Below, in pieces: positions 16,001 to 22,424 of a stretch of DNA of 24,109 bases. Made by a program: the position numbers and the translations under genes. Origin of the DNA: a virus. The stretch covers positions 1 to 24,109 of the IMG/VR virus record IMGVR_UViG_3300015360_000197, one strand, 5' to 3'. The notes beneath the pieces were generated by a model. The model did not search any database, was not told where the DNA came from, and saw only the letters and a program-made list of their open reading frames with translations. Positions within the stretch are counted from its first letter, which is position 1. Each line of letters opens with the position of its first letter.

Positions 16001-17848
16001 CCAGCCACTACTAGTGCCAACCTTTACATACGACGCGCTGCCAGTTGCGATGAACGTGAAGACAGCGAGCGCGCCCAGTACTGGAACCGCTACGACTGCA
16101 AGCTCTAAGCTGGTTGAATCATTGCTACTCGATGCTCCCATGGCTATCCCACTTGCACCTGTTGCTACGGAACTCACAGGCATTACGCTGACCCTGTAAG
16201 TTCTACCGGCGACGGTTGCTATTGCGGAACTAATTGCTCTACCAAAACCATCGGACACTAGCGTAACGCGGAGAGTGCCGCCTACTGCTGAAAGCGCACC
16301 TTGAGCGCCCGCCGTCCACCCCGTCGTGTTTGTATCAAACGTACCATTCGTCACCAACTCAGAGCCGTAGGTTGATGCGCCGATTGTTCTCGCCAGCGAT
16401 TCGGTTGCATGAGCATTCAGCCACTTGCCGCCCAATGGCTCGGTCATCCACGACTTATCGCGCATCCGCTTGCGCCACGCACCGGCGTCCGAGTCTTTTG
16501 CGGTGTCGTACACAAACAGCGCGGTGATGGCATTGGGTGAACGATGCAATGCGGCGGCAATGGCCGATAAGTCTTGCTGCACCACGCTCGATGCGGAGAG
16601 CGCAGAGGCGGCGGCGTTGCTGGCAGAGTTGGCGGCGGCAGTGCCCGCTGCATTCATGGCGGCGGTGTTACCAAAAATGGCTAGCGCAGAGGCGGCAGAA
16701 CCCGAGGCGGCACCTGCGCTGGCGTTGGCGGCGATAGCCGAAGCCGAGGCGATACCAGCATTGGCGGCTGCACCTTGAATGGCGGCGATGTTAGCGGCAT
16801 TGGTATTCACCGCAGCAATGTTGGTGGCAACGGTCGCAACATTGGCCGCGACACCGGCAACCGTCGCAACGCTGACCGCAACACCGGCAACCGTGGTGAC
16901 GTTCGCGGCCACGCCGGCGACAGCGGTGACGTTACCCGAGATCCCGGCGACGACGCCCACATTAGAACTGTTTGCAGCAACGGTCGTTACTGCTGCGGCC
17001 ACACCGGCAACGGTGGTGACGTTGGCCGCTATCGGGGCCACCGTGGCAACACTCGCGGCAACTGCGGCCACTTGCGGAATACTCGCGGCCACCGCAGCCA
17101 CAGCGTTGACGTTGGCGGCGTTCGCATTGACCGCCGAGACCGCCGCCGAAATACCGGCAACGGTGGTGACGTTGCCAGATATTCCCGCCACGGTATTGAC
17201 GTTGGCGATATTGTTGGCAACGGTCGTGATGTTAGTTAGCCCAGCATTGACGGCGATAAACGCGGCGTTCGCCAGGACAGCAGAAGCGGTCGCCGCCGAT
17301 CCGGATGCGGCCGTTGCCGAGATCCCTGCGTTGGTGGCCGATGTGCTGGCGTTCGTCGCGCTAGTCGAGGCGTTACTTGCCTGTGTGGTGGCAATTACAG
17401 CTTGCGCCGTGGCGATGCCTGCCTGTGTGGTCGCGGTCGTCGCACCAGCCGTCGCAATGCCTGCCTGTGTGGTGACAGCGGCCAGCGCACCTTGCGCCGC
17501 AACCAATGCCGCTTGGCTCGCATCCACGGTCGGATATGGCGTTTCCGTCAATATTTGGTGCAGGTTGCTCGGACTGTTTGGCACGCTGCAAAACGTGTCC
17601 ATGATCTTGCCGGCGTCCGGATTGTAGGCTTTGACGCTATAAAGGGATCCTGCAGCACCAAGCGCGTTCGGGAACAGGTTGACCACGACCAGACCGCTCG
17701 CATTGGCGATGGCTTCGATCCGTTCAGGGGCAACAATGCCGAGATAAATCTCGCGGCGGTTCAGTTTGAATGTGACGGTCGCACCGGCAACGCCGTTGCC
17801 GTTCTGGTCGTTGAACTGGCAGGTAACTGGTTGGGTGATGACAGGCAT
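13058..17848 (-). CDS. Giant mosaic tail fibre/tailspike protein
   Basis: A 1,596-residue adhesin assembled from modules. Residues 1-100 form an Ig-like head (a GVAGATVTFKLN strand pair) that probably anchors to the tail. Residues 105-200 are Ala/Thr/Ser-rich stalk. Residues 206-355 are about 15 uninterrupted ten-residue repeats of the NVTTVAGVAA type. Residues 355-425 are a second Ala-rich stalk. Residues 497-633 and 1031-1161 are two copies of a carbohydrate-binding-like jellyroll starting ELVTNGTFD and ending in a DNIS strand. Residues 640-740 are a GTYTLS beta-sandwich, 760-1000 a propeller-like region, and 1175-1345 a concanavalin/LamG-like sandwich. Residues 1470-1540 carry a GSGIPAST module. 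The role is host-surface recognition. No depolymerase active site is evident. The gene ends with an ATGA overlap. Confidence 0.88.
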   Translation of the reverse strand: MPVITQPVTCQFNDQNGNGVAGATVTFKLNRREIYLGIVAPERIEAIANASGLVVVNLFPNALGAAGSLYSVKAYNPDAGKIMDTFCSVPNSPSNLHQILTETPYPTVDASQAALVAAQGALAAVTTQAGIATAGATTATTQAGIATAQAVIATTQASNASTSATNASTSATNAGISATAASGSAATASAVLANAAFIAVNAGLTNITTVANNIANVNTVAGISGNVTTVAGISAAVSAVNANAANVNAVAAVAASIPQVAAVAASVATVAPIAANVTTVAGVAAAVTTVAANSSNVGVVAGISGNVTAVAGVAANVTTVAGVAVSVATVAGVAANVATVATNIAAVNTNAANIAAIQGAAANAGIASASAIAANASAGAASGSAASALAIFGNTAAMNAAGTAAANSASNAAASALSASSVVQQDLSAIAAALHRSPNAITALFVYDTAKDSDAGAWRKRMRDKSWMTEPLGGKWLNAHATESLARTIGASTYGSELVTNGTFDTNTTGWTAGAQGALSAVGGTLRVTLVSDGFGRAISSAIATVAGRTYRVSVMPVSSVATGASGIAMGASSSNDSTSLELAVVAVPVLGALAVFTFIATGSASYVKVGTSSGWLTGNTANFDNISCQEIVTQTATTGDFFQLTTDGRFYGLNKNRLLSTATLGTQTVQLGAGTYTLSSTTGSTGSVAISGTFVTGTPVTHTSPTATTFVVTAGSNVTFTVTGSVLTAQCELSAVATTYQANTGTSVTETFRGNTAEAPALPLLVAEAARLVIYAGDQPGRPMWAVIVTSGALAVGNINGIAALNGSIQVAGSSGLGRIDLAADFIRVRTSAAVTRQNSIATRNTAALLPEAGPAVIVNSGVNAVAMTVLPDAPFDPVTGLQIPTIAVATAGGVSVIRHDGTVVTPLGGLNRVFFRENGDIITGDSASTELIRVAFAPRYAADFTTIYAVTATLPPVGPNLGKNAIAGGRGRFAVATNSGVHIARENRSTTTATLVATIQSLFNTGYMTGDIRRCLLSSNVVGSISSPELVTNGTFDVNTAGWTGSNATLSVVGAALRITVTANGAANGSRAITCVVGTAYLASMQVTADAVTGNMSLSVGTALGGASTATVALASGTGTISVAFIATTTAHFVSATAAAGALAAETFDVDNISVREVIADRSYRNQPLSIFGTLTTAVVGAGCDLVAYSGFSAANYAQQPFSADLDFGVADWTAAAFVNIPTGNVAAATILARSFSSGPSITFGITSGNLLTASVFDGTTTRTVTSAVAYNSATPIKARVSYRTDGSLTLLVNAVQVGQTIGAPLLTLNNASAVLTVGNNRDLNAAFPGSITLVKLGATVPTTEQAQWMYAQEAAMFQAGAKCVLPDSNAIIDLAYDDLTDQWNAITSANESTFTGLVRTATAPVSSGTFSRSATQSGVKLLSRATTIPGVDVTIPAYGLREELVRRGEAAAAQSRTQTIFDYVGGFTATTTTAAATANTLTAVSGVTPNASHIGMFVTGSGIPASTNITGFLGAVFYISKPATAAASGVSISFTDFALPVGYTATTVANAGTLREEGASKTWTRLFDGQKETIRFGTAPGVSAWVQIVGRKV
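14366..14758 (-). repeat. Intragenic module duplication, copy 2 (jellyroll, fibre residues 1031-1161)
   Basis: This second copy opens ELVTNGTFDVNTAGWT and closes with a VDNIS strand. The middle has diverged strongly from copy 1 while both ends are conserved. That suggests an old duplication with conserved edges that could serve for recombination. Confidence 0.72.
15950..16360 (-). repeat. Intragenic module duplication, copy 1 (jellyroll, fibre residues 497-633)
   Basis: This segment encodes a module opening ELVTNGTFDTNTTGWT and closing with an FDNIS strand. Its first 40 or so bases are nearly identical to those of the copy at 14366-14758, including a stretch encoding ELVTNGTFD. The opening signature is that of carbohydrate-binding modules of the CBM4/9 type. 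Confidence 0.72.
16784..17233 (-). repeat. Tandem imperfect 30-bp repeats encoding decapeptide repeats in the fibre stalk
   Basis: About fifteen 30-bp units encode ten-residue repeats (typical unit NVTTVAGVAA, variants NVNTVAGISG and SVATVAGVAA) with no register slip. Hydrophobic residues fall mainly at unit positions 2, 5 and 8. The same array creates long meaningless reading frames on the other strand. Repeats of this sort are prone to copy-number change and so could vary fibre length. Confidence 0.85.
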
Positions 17849-17851
17849 GAT

Positions 17852-18478
17852 TTATCGGTACTCCAATCGTGAGCGCAACTTGGCACCTGTATAGGCTTTG
17901 GACTGCCGGGCAAACGCTGTTGACACGGCCATGGCGTACTGCGAACCGTGATACCCGGCAAGGTTTGTGTCGGTCCACGCCTTCTTTGCCTGCATCAACA
18001 GCCGCTTGGTTGCGCCATGCTCGAGCGCGGTTTGATATTCGGCCGCCAGCGCGTCGGGTATCTCGGTCGAAGTGAGCGTTGGCGCGAGCGCCGCGGTGAT
18101 GATGATCTTGCCAATTACCGAGGGGTGAGGCGCCAGCCTGACCATATCCGGGGATTGCATCGTCAGATACTTTGGGTCGCCTGTTTCCGTTCGCCAATCG
18201 GCATATAGGCCGGCCAGTTGCGATTGCGTCTTAACGGTCAACGGTTCAGCGCCAAACTTGGCACTCAGGATCGAGACCACGCGGGCACCGGTAGGGTGTT
18301 CAATGTCAATATCTCGTACCGTGATCGACACATTCAGCGCATCGAGCGTTTCTTGCCACACCTTTGTCGAGGTGAAGAAGTCTTGTGCAGTCTGCTGCAG
18401 CGCCGTGATGATCAACGGACGCGGGCACATTGGGACATTGACCGCAATGTTTGGCACCATGGCCACGTAGGTTGTCAT
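17852..18478 (-). CDS. Phage connector/tail-completion-like protein
   Basis: A 208-residue protein translationally coupled to the adaptor gene (ATGA overlap). The first 60 residues hold a VPMCPRPLIITALQQTAQDFF helix, then a tryptophan-containing segment and a beta hairpin (LNVSITVRDIDI). The centre carries hydrophobic strands (PSVIGKIIITAALAPT) and the C-terminus is a basic helix ending in a KAYTGAKLRSRLEYR segment. I recognise this layout from podovirus genes adjoining DUF6682-type adaptors but cannot name the family. A second connector ring or tail-completion role is inferred from position only. The fibre gene begins 3 nt after its stop, probably sharing the GGAG near 17870 as ribosome binding site. 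Confidence 0.72.
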   Translation of the reverse strand: MTTYVAMVPNIAVNVPMCPRPLIITALQQTAQDFFTSTKVWQETLDALNVSITVRDIDIEHPTGARVVSILSAKFGAEPLTVKTQSQLAGLYADWRTETGDPKYLTMQSPDMVRLAPHPSVIGKIIITAALAPTLTSTEIPDALAAEYQTALEHGATKRLLMQAKKAWTDTNLAGYHGSQYAMAVSTAFARQSKAYTGAKLRSRLEYR

Positions 18479-19119
18479 CCTGGCCTGCCTTCTTTGATCA
18501 CAACTTTGGATTGCAGTGACACGCCGAGAGCTCGCTCCACGAACCCAAGCGCCACAGAGGCGCGGCCGGACAAGACATGCTCGTCGTCCCGAGACTCAGC
18601 TTTGTAGACGATGTAATGCGCCGCCACATCGATGTAGGAGTTTGGTAGCGGAACGGTGCCACCAATCAACAAATCAACGGGTGCATACGCCGCTTGCGCC
18701 ACCAGCGTGATGCCGGTCAGCGGGCGCGGGTAAAGTAAATATTTGGTTGCATCGCGCTTGGCCGGGTCGCTCGGGTGACGCATCCAGTGATACGGGGTGC
18801 CGGAAGGCTCCGAGGCCCAGCCCGGCACCGCGCGCGAAAGTGTTTCATGGTCGCACTCGGTAATTGCCGCACCGCCCGTGACCGCGTACACGTCATAGAT
18901 CGCCAGAGCATCCTGATCAATAACGTCCTGCTGCACGGTATCCGGCGTGGTCGGCAGCGCCGCATGCTGGATCGTGAATAGGTCAGGCCGCACAAGCGAG
19001 ACAGAATCGAGGAAAGCGTTGAGCGCGCGCAGCAAATCGGCGTCAGGATAGCGCACCTTCGCTGCGTCGTTCAGATCCAGCCGGGCAAGATCAATCGCGG
19101 ATTGTGCGGTAAATGGCAT
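18475..19119 (-). CDS. Phage adaptor/head-tail connector-like protein (DUF6682-like)
   Basis: A 214-residue protein whose ATG overlaps the preceding stop. It opens with the helical pattern typical of podovirus adaptors: ARLDLNDAAKVRYPDADLLRAL followed by LNAFLDSVSLVRPDLF. In this pattern an N-terminal helix, a YPDADLLRALN turn and a second helix mediate ring assembly under the portal. The middle contains a beta region with TKYLLYPRPL, followed by LVAQAAYAPVDL. The C-terminal half is helical, with a YKAESRDDEHVLSGRASVAL segment. This matches my memory of the DUF6682 phage adaptor proteins that sit between portal and tail nozzle. Position right after head genes and before tail genes agrees. The 3' end overlaps the next gene by 4 nt. 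Confidence 0.8.
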   Translation of the reverse strand: MPFTAQSAIDLARLDLNDAAKVRYPDADLLRALNAFLDSVSLVRPDLFTIQHAALPTTPDTVQQDVIDQDALAIYDVYAVTGGAAITECDHETLSRAVPGWASEPSGTPYHWMRHPSDPAKRDATKYLLYPRPLTGITLVAQAAYAPVDLLIGGTVPLPNSYIDVAAHYIVYKAESRDDEHVLSGRASVALGFVERALGVSLQSKVVIKEGRPG

Positions 19120-19484
19120 TACTCAACGATCCTTGCGCCCTTGATCAGCTGATTTACCTTGTCAACCAGCACATCTTTTTTCAGGTTGGCGTCGAGCGCA
19201 ACACCGAATGTCCGGTGCGCGTACTGCACCAATACCGGCTTGGTCATCGCCAGCACATTGACGTTGGCGAAAATATCCTCGTCGTCGTCTTTCTTTTTTT
19301 CCGGCTGCTTGATCACTTCTGCTTCCACTTCGCCTTCGGTCGTGAACGAGTCCGCATAGACCAACAGCGCGGCCGCGACTTCATTTTTTACGTCGATCGC
19401 AAGGTTTGGCGTCCAGTTCAGCCCGGAGCCTGATGGAAAATCAGGCAGTTCGTCTTTTGGTCCGATGTACTTAATTTTGGTCAT
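19119..19484 (-). CDS. Small acidic phage protein with HeH/SAP-like C-terminus
   Basis: A 121-residue protein. The start at 19484 is chosen over the longer frame to 19574 because AAAGGAG lies 7 nt before it and because the longer frame would run through the GC-rich hairpin and into the upstream gene. The N-terminus (MTKIKYIGPKDELPDFPSG) looks like a compact beta strand. The middle carries a Lys/Asp-rich acidic patch (EKKKDDDEDIF). The last 45 residues form two helices with the pattern LAMTKPVLVQYAHRTFGVAL then LKKDVLVDKVNQLI, which resembles helix-extension-helix or SAP-type folds found in small phage head proteins near capsid genes. Such proteins are often annotated as head or connector accessory proteins. 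Its TAA overlaps the next ATG by 1 nt (TAATG). Confidence 0.78.
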   Translation of the reverse strand: MTKIKYIGPKDELPDFPSGSGLNWTPNLAIDVKNEVAAALLVYADSFTTEGEVEAEVIKQPEKKKDDDEDIFANVNVLAMTKPVLVQYAHRTFGVALDANLKKDVLVDKVNQLIKGARIVE

Positions 19485-19505
19485 GGTGAAACTCCTTTGC
19501 AAATT

Positions 19506-19531
19506 GCGGCGGAGCGAAAGCACTCCGCCGC
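19506..19531 (-). promoter_or_regulatory. Second stable intercistronic hairpin, after the decoration-like gene
   Basis: GCGGCGGAG (19506-19514) and CTCCGCCGC (19523-19531) form a perfect 9-bp GC-rich stem around an 8-nt loop. It lies between the stop at 19540 and the AAAGGAG ribosome binding site of the next gene. As with the hairpin at 19984-20011, the minus-strand loop region contains CTTTCGCT and there is no following U-run. Paired structures of this kind can protect 5' or 3' mRNA ends, or reduce readthrough from highly expressed genes. Confidence 0.68.
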
Positions 19532-19539
19532 GAACGGGT

Positions 19540-19959
19540 TTAACGGACTTGGACGACCTTGCCGTTGACCACAATGGTCAAGAGGTCGGCCACGACCAAG
19601 CTCGCAGCAGCCAAGACCGCGACAATGCGAACGTCACGATCAAAGCGGATTGGCTGCGAGATTGACTGTCGACGTGCCGCAGTTGCAACCGTCGTGCCTG
19701 CTGCAAACCACTGGTTTGTCACGGCCGTAGGGCCGAGTGCGTCATCCGGCTCGAAACCGATCGTCAGCGTTGCTGTTGCAATGGCGCTGTTGATCAGTTC
19801 CAAAGACGTGACTTCGGTACCGGCCGGGATGATGCCGAAAAATAGCTTGTCGGCAGCAGCGGCGGCGCGGGCGAACCGGTGAGCTTCGTTGTACGCGTTG
19901 CCGTAAGCGTGGCTGTGCAGGGGAAGGTTCTTATATGAAGCTGCGAAGATATCTGGCAT
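19540..19959 (-). CDS. Small head decoration-like structural protein
   Basis: A 139-residue protein directly downstream of the major capsid gene, with AAGGAA 8 nt before its ATG. It starts with a helical segment rich in His, Asn and Ala (PLHSHAYGNAYNEAHRFARA). About 100 residues of predicted beta strand follow: FFGIIPAGTEVTSLEL, TATLTIGF, ATAARRQSISQPIRFD and a closing VVNGKVVQVR. Size, beta content and position suggest a capsid decoration, cement or head-completion protein, but I recognise no named family. The gene is flanked on both sides by stable hairpins, which suggests that its dosage is tuned together with the capsid protein. Confidence 0.78.
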   Translation of the reverse strand: MPDIFAASYKNLPLHSHAYGNAYNEAHRFARAAAAADKLFFGIIPAGTEVTSLELINSAIATATLTIGFEPDDALGPTAVTNQWFAAGTTVATAARRQSISQPIRFDRDVRIVAVLAAASLVVADLLTIVVNGKVVQVR

Positions 19960-19983
19960 GCTGAAATTCCTTTCGAGTTTGTT

Positions 19984-20011
19984 GGGCCGGTAGCGAAAGT
20001 GCTACCAGCCC
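19984..20011 (-). promoter_or_regulatory. Stable intercistronic hairpin after the major capsid gene
   Basis: In the minus-strand transcript GGGCUGGUAGC (20011-20001) pairs with GCUACCGGCCC (19994-19984) around a 6-nt loop. The stem is 11 bp with one U-G wobble. On the plus strand the same position would be a C-A mismatch, so the structure favours RNA made in the operon direction. It fills the 60-nt spacer between the capsid stop (20020) and the ribosome binding site of the next gene. There is no U-run, so it is more likely an mRNA stabiliser, processing site or partial attenuator than a full terminator. Confidence 0.7.
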
Positions 20012-20019
20012 GGGCCGGT

Positions 20020-21294
20020 TTAGAGTCGAACTGCGACGTCGATGACGGCCACACCGTGATCGGTCGGGATGGTGTTGCCCGCCGCGTCCGGTACCGCGAA
20101 GCGTGTTTTCGCCTTGCCGCCCATGAAAGCGCCTGCGATTTCGCGCTTGCGCTTGAAGTCGTACACATCCTCCATGTACTCGTAGTAGAAATCCGAGCCC
20201 GCATTGCGGCCGTACACGTTGCAGAGTGCTTGTGCGCCCAGCAGCAAACTGCGTTCAACGCCAAAACCGGCAGTCAAGCCTGCGTTGACGGTCTGCGTTG
20301 TTTCGGTCGCGGCGGCCGCGTTGGCCGACGTGACGATCTGCGTCGTGTCGGACGGCAGGAAGCGAATCGAGCGTGAAATCTTCTTCACCAAGATACCGTT
20401 CCACATGCCGACTTCGCCCTTGAACAGCGGATGCTTGGAGCCGGCCGAAGCGCGGTTCCAAGCATTTTGCTGAAAGGCGCGGATGCCGGACGCCTGCGCC
20501 AACAACTGCGCATACATGCGCGGCGAGGCCAACAACACCCACATTGGCTCGTCGGCCGCATACGGGTCATCCGCGATCTGCACCGGCTGGAGCGGGAACT
20601 CCAAATCGTCCAGCCAAATGCGCAGCGCATCCAAATGCGCGAGAGTGAACGCATCGGTCGAGGCGATCGAGCCGAGTTGCTGACCGCCAGCCGTCAAGTT
20701 GGCCCCGTTGACAACCCAATGGCGGTTGAAGGTCGGAGCGCGAACAGGGTTCACCATGATTTCGGCAAACTCAGCGTCAGATTGCAGGGGCACCGCCCAG
20801 TCGATACCGCCTTGCACACCGCGCGCACCGGCCATGTGCACAAGGCACTGCTGCGACTCAAGGCGAGGCATGTAGCCAGCCAGTGCCGCCATGCCGATCG
20901 TGCGCAACTGGTGCACAGTACGCTGCTGTGTCATGCGGCCGCCAAGGTCAACGACCTTGGTCGCCTGGTCGATCGCCACATCCATGCTGGAGAACGTGAG
21001 TTTGTCGCCCTTGCCGGATGCAGTACGATCGCCCATGACCGGACGCCCGCCGACGATGTTGAACATATCGACGGAGATTTTATCGCCGGCACACTTGCTC
21101 AGGTCCGTCACACGGACGATCGGCATACCGGGAGCGGTTTGGCCTTTCATCTTTGCTTCGGCTTCGGATTGCGTCGGCGCATTGCCCGTGAGATTCTTCA
21201 TCTCGTTCGGGGTGCGGATGGTGGTGGCGAACAGAGCCGCCGAGAACTTCTTGACGGTGACTGCATCCGCCGTGTTAATTGAGGTTGCTGCCAT
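20020..21294 (-). CDS. Major capsid protein, N4-gp56/DUF4043-like family
   Basis: A 424-residue protein directly after the scaffold, with AGGAG 9 nt before its ATG. Family-typical features are an N-terminal segment with the word LFATTIRTPNEMKNLTG, a GDKISVDMFN strand, a GGRPVMGD turn, the word GGRMTQQRTVHQLR in the first third, a central NRHWVVNG segment, and late conserved phrases GVERSLLLGAQAL and FYYEYMEDVYDFKRKREI. These fit the HK97-fold capsid proteins grouped as N4-gp56 or DUF4043, found mostly in podoviruses. The protein forms the icosahedral shell. It should be the most abundant product of the module, which fits the good ribosome binding site and the stable hairpin just after its stop. 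Confidence 0.92.
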   Translation of the reverse strand: MAATSINTADAVTVKKFSAALFATTIRTPNEMKNLTGNAPTQSEAEAKMKGQTAPGMPIVRVTDLSKCAGDKISVDMFNIVGGRPVMGDRTASGKGDKLTFSSMDVAIDQATKVVDLGGRMTQQRTVHQLRTIGMAALAGYMPRLESQQCLVHMAGARGVQGGIDWAVPLQSDAEFAEIMVNPVRAPTFNRHWVVNGANLTAGGQQLGSIASTDAFTLAHLDALRIWLDDLEFPLQPVQIADDPYAADEPMWVLLASPRMYAQLLAQASGIRAFQQNAWNRASAGSKHPLFKGEVGMWNGILVKKISRSIRFLPSDTTQIVTSANAAAATETTQTVNAGLTAGFGVERSLLLGAQALCNVYGRNAGSDFYYEYMEDVYDFKRKREIAGAFMGGKAKTRFAVPDAAGNTIPTDHGVAVIDVAVRL

Positions 21295-21329
21295 GGTATG
21301 TAGCTCCTAAATGAAAATTTGGAAGCCGA

Positions 21330-22292
21330 CTACCGGGTGACGAAACGCAGAATGTCCTCCGTCGATTCCATCTTCGAGAGCTGGTTAGCAATCTCGGAAG
21401 GACTCGCGGATTCAAGTTGCTGCAAGGCGTTTTGCGCCGTGGGTGTGCCGCCCGGTATATCGGATAGGGTGTTGATCACAACGTCGTCAACCGTTGGAGC
21501 CGGTTTGGCCGGCTTGGCTGACGGTGCAACGGAGCCCGTTGGCATGATTGAATCGCCGTGTTCGGCGCGCATGATTTCGACAACCTTGTTGAAGCGGTCA
21601 GACATGGACTTCGTAGCCCATTCCGGCTTTAACTTCAATCGGTCATCAATTGACGCAGCTTCCGCAAACAACACTGCGTTGTTTGCCTCCCATGAAGCAA
21701 TAGCCGGTACCGCATCGATTGCCGCCCGAACTTCCGGGGGCATGCCATCATCGTCAGCAACTTGCGCCTTCGGTGCGACAGTTGCGGCCTGCTCTGCTTT
21801 CTCCACTCGCGCCACCAGCGCGCCCAAGACATCGGCTATTTTCGGATGTTCGTCAGCCAAGCCGTCGAGTAACTCGCGTAAATCGTCGGCTTCGGCCTGT
21901 GTCGCTTGGGTTTGCTCCCCGTTCGCTTTCGCCGTTTCAAGTTCTTTGATGCGGGCGCGCGCGTCCTCAACGGACTTCGACAATTCGGTGTTGCGCGCTT
22001 CGGCCTGTTCTCTTGCCTTGCGCGTATCTTCCAGAACTGAATACGGGATGGTGTGTTTGCCGTCCTTTGTCGCTACTGGGGCACGGTCCTCTATCGCGGG
22101 ACTCACGGGTACTTCTTCGGCCTTTGTTTCGGGTTCAGACGCTACGACTGGTTCGGGTAGATTTGCTGCGGGTTGCCCCTCGAGTGGACCGACCGCGCCG
22201 CCAGAGATAGCCTGAATTAGCGCCTCCATGTGAGCAGGGTTGTTCTCGTCGAGATTGTCAATATTCATCATCATGTTTTCAAGGGTTGCCAT
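21330..22292 (-). CDS. Phage scaffolding protein
   Basis: A 320-residue acidic protein immediately upstream of the major capsid gene, the usual place for a scaffold. The start at 22292 is chosen because GGAGAG lies 5 nt upstream and because a longer reading frame to 22409 would run through the terminator hairpin. Features: an acidic N-terminus with a Met-rich patch; a Pro/Glu-rich linker; a GKHTIPYSVL segment near residue 80, a motif I associate with podovirus scaffolds; then a charged coiled coil rich in Glu, Arg, Ala and Lys at about residues 85 to 135. The C-terminal half is helical and ends in a short basic tail, as expected for capsid contact. Scaffolds chaperone coat assembly inside the procapsid and are then lost. 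No protease motif was seen. Confidence 0.85.
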   Translation of the reverse strand: MATLENMMMNIDNLDENNPAHMEALIQAISGGAVGPLEGQPAANLPEPVVASEPETKAEEVPVSPAIEDRAPVATKDGKHTIPYSVLEDTRKAREQAEARNTELSKSVEDARARIKELETAKANGEQTQATQAEADDLRELLDGLADEHPKIADVLGALVARVEKAEQAATVAPKAQVADDDGMPPEVRAAIDAVPAIASWEANNAVLFAEAASIDDRLKLKPEWATKSMSDRFNKVVEIMRAEHGDSIMPTGSVAPSAKPAKPAPTVDDVVINTLSDIPGGTPTAQNALQQLESASPSEIANQLSKMESTEDILRFVTR

Positions 22293-22327
22293 CGTTCTCT
22301 CCATGTATCGCGTGGAAGCGGAAATGC

Positions 22328-22355
22328 AAAAAGCCACCTTGGCGGGTGGCTTTTC
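22328..22355 (-). terminator. Bidirectional intrinsic terminator between the Ala/Gly-rich gene and the scaffold gene
   Basis: A perfect 10-bp stem pairs AAAAGCCACC (22329-22338) with GGTGGCTTTT (22345-22354) around a 6-nt loop. Read on the minus strand the stem is followed by a run of five T, the classic Rho-independent form; on the plus strand it also ends in TTTT. It lies in the 132-nt gap between the stop at 22425 and the scaffold start at 22292. It probably lowers transcription entering the scaffold and capsid genes unless a late antiterminator or a separate promoter acts there. I see no convincing sigma70 promoter between the hairpin and 22292. Confidence 0.85.
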
Positions 22356-22424
22356 GGTTGGCGGTGTATCGTCGCGCCTCACGTAAAAATCATTTTCGAT
22401 TACGGCCATTGGCCGCAGTCGGAA

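Noticed and set aside
16779-17627. 282-codon plus-strand frame rich in Ala, Thr and Val
   Set aside because: It is the exact mirror of the decapeptide repeats and Ala-rich stalk of the fibre, and has no ribosome binding site.
19485-19574. Longer start for the small acidic protein at 19574
   Set aside because: It runs through the GC-rich hairpin and the end of the upstream gene, while AAAGGAG supports 19484.
20431-21282. 283-codon plus-strand frame opposite the capsid gene
   Set aside because: Composition is His/Arg-rich shadow, the capsid frame is a strong family match, and no promoter or ribosome binding site is seen.
22293-22327. Possible sigma70 promoter before the scaffold (TTGCAT and GATACA)
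   Set aside because: The spacer is only about 14 nt and the -10 is poor.
22293-22409. N-terminal extension of the scaffold to an upstream ATG at 22409
   Set aside because: The extension would translate the terminator stem and has no ribosome binding site. GGAGAG stands directly before the ATG at 22292.
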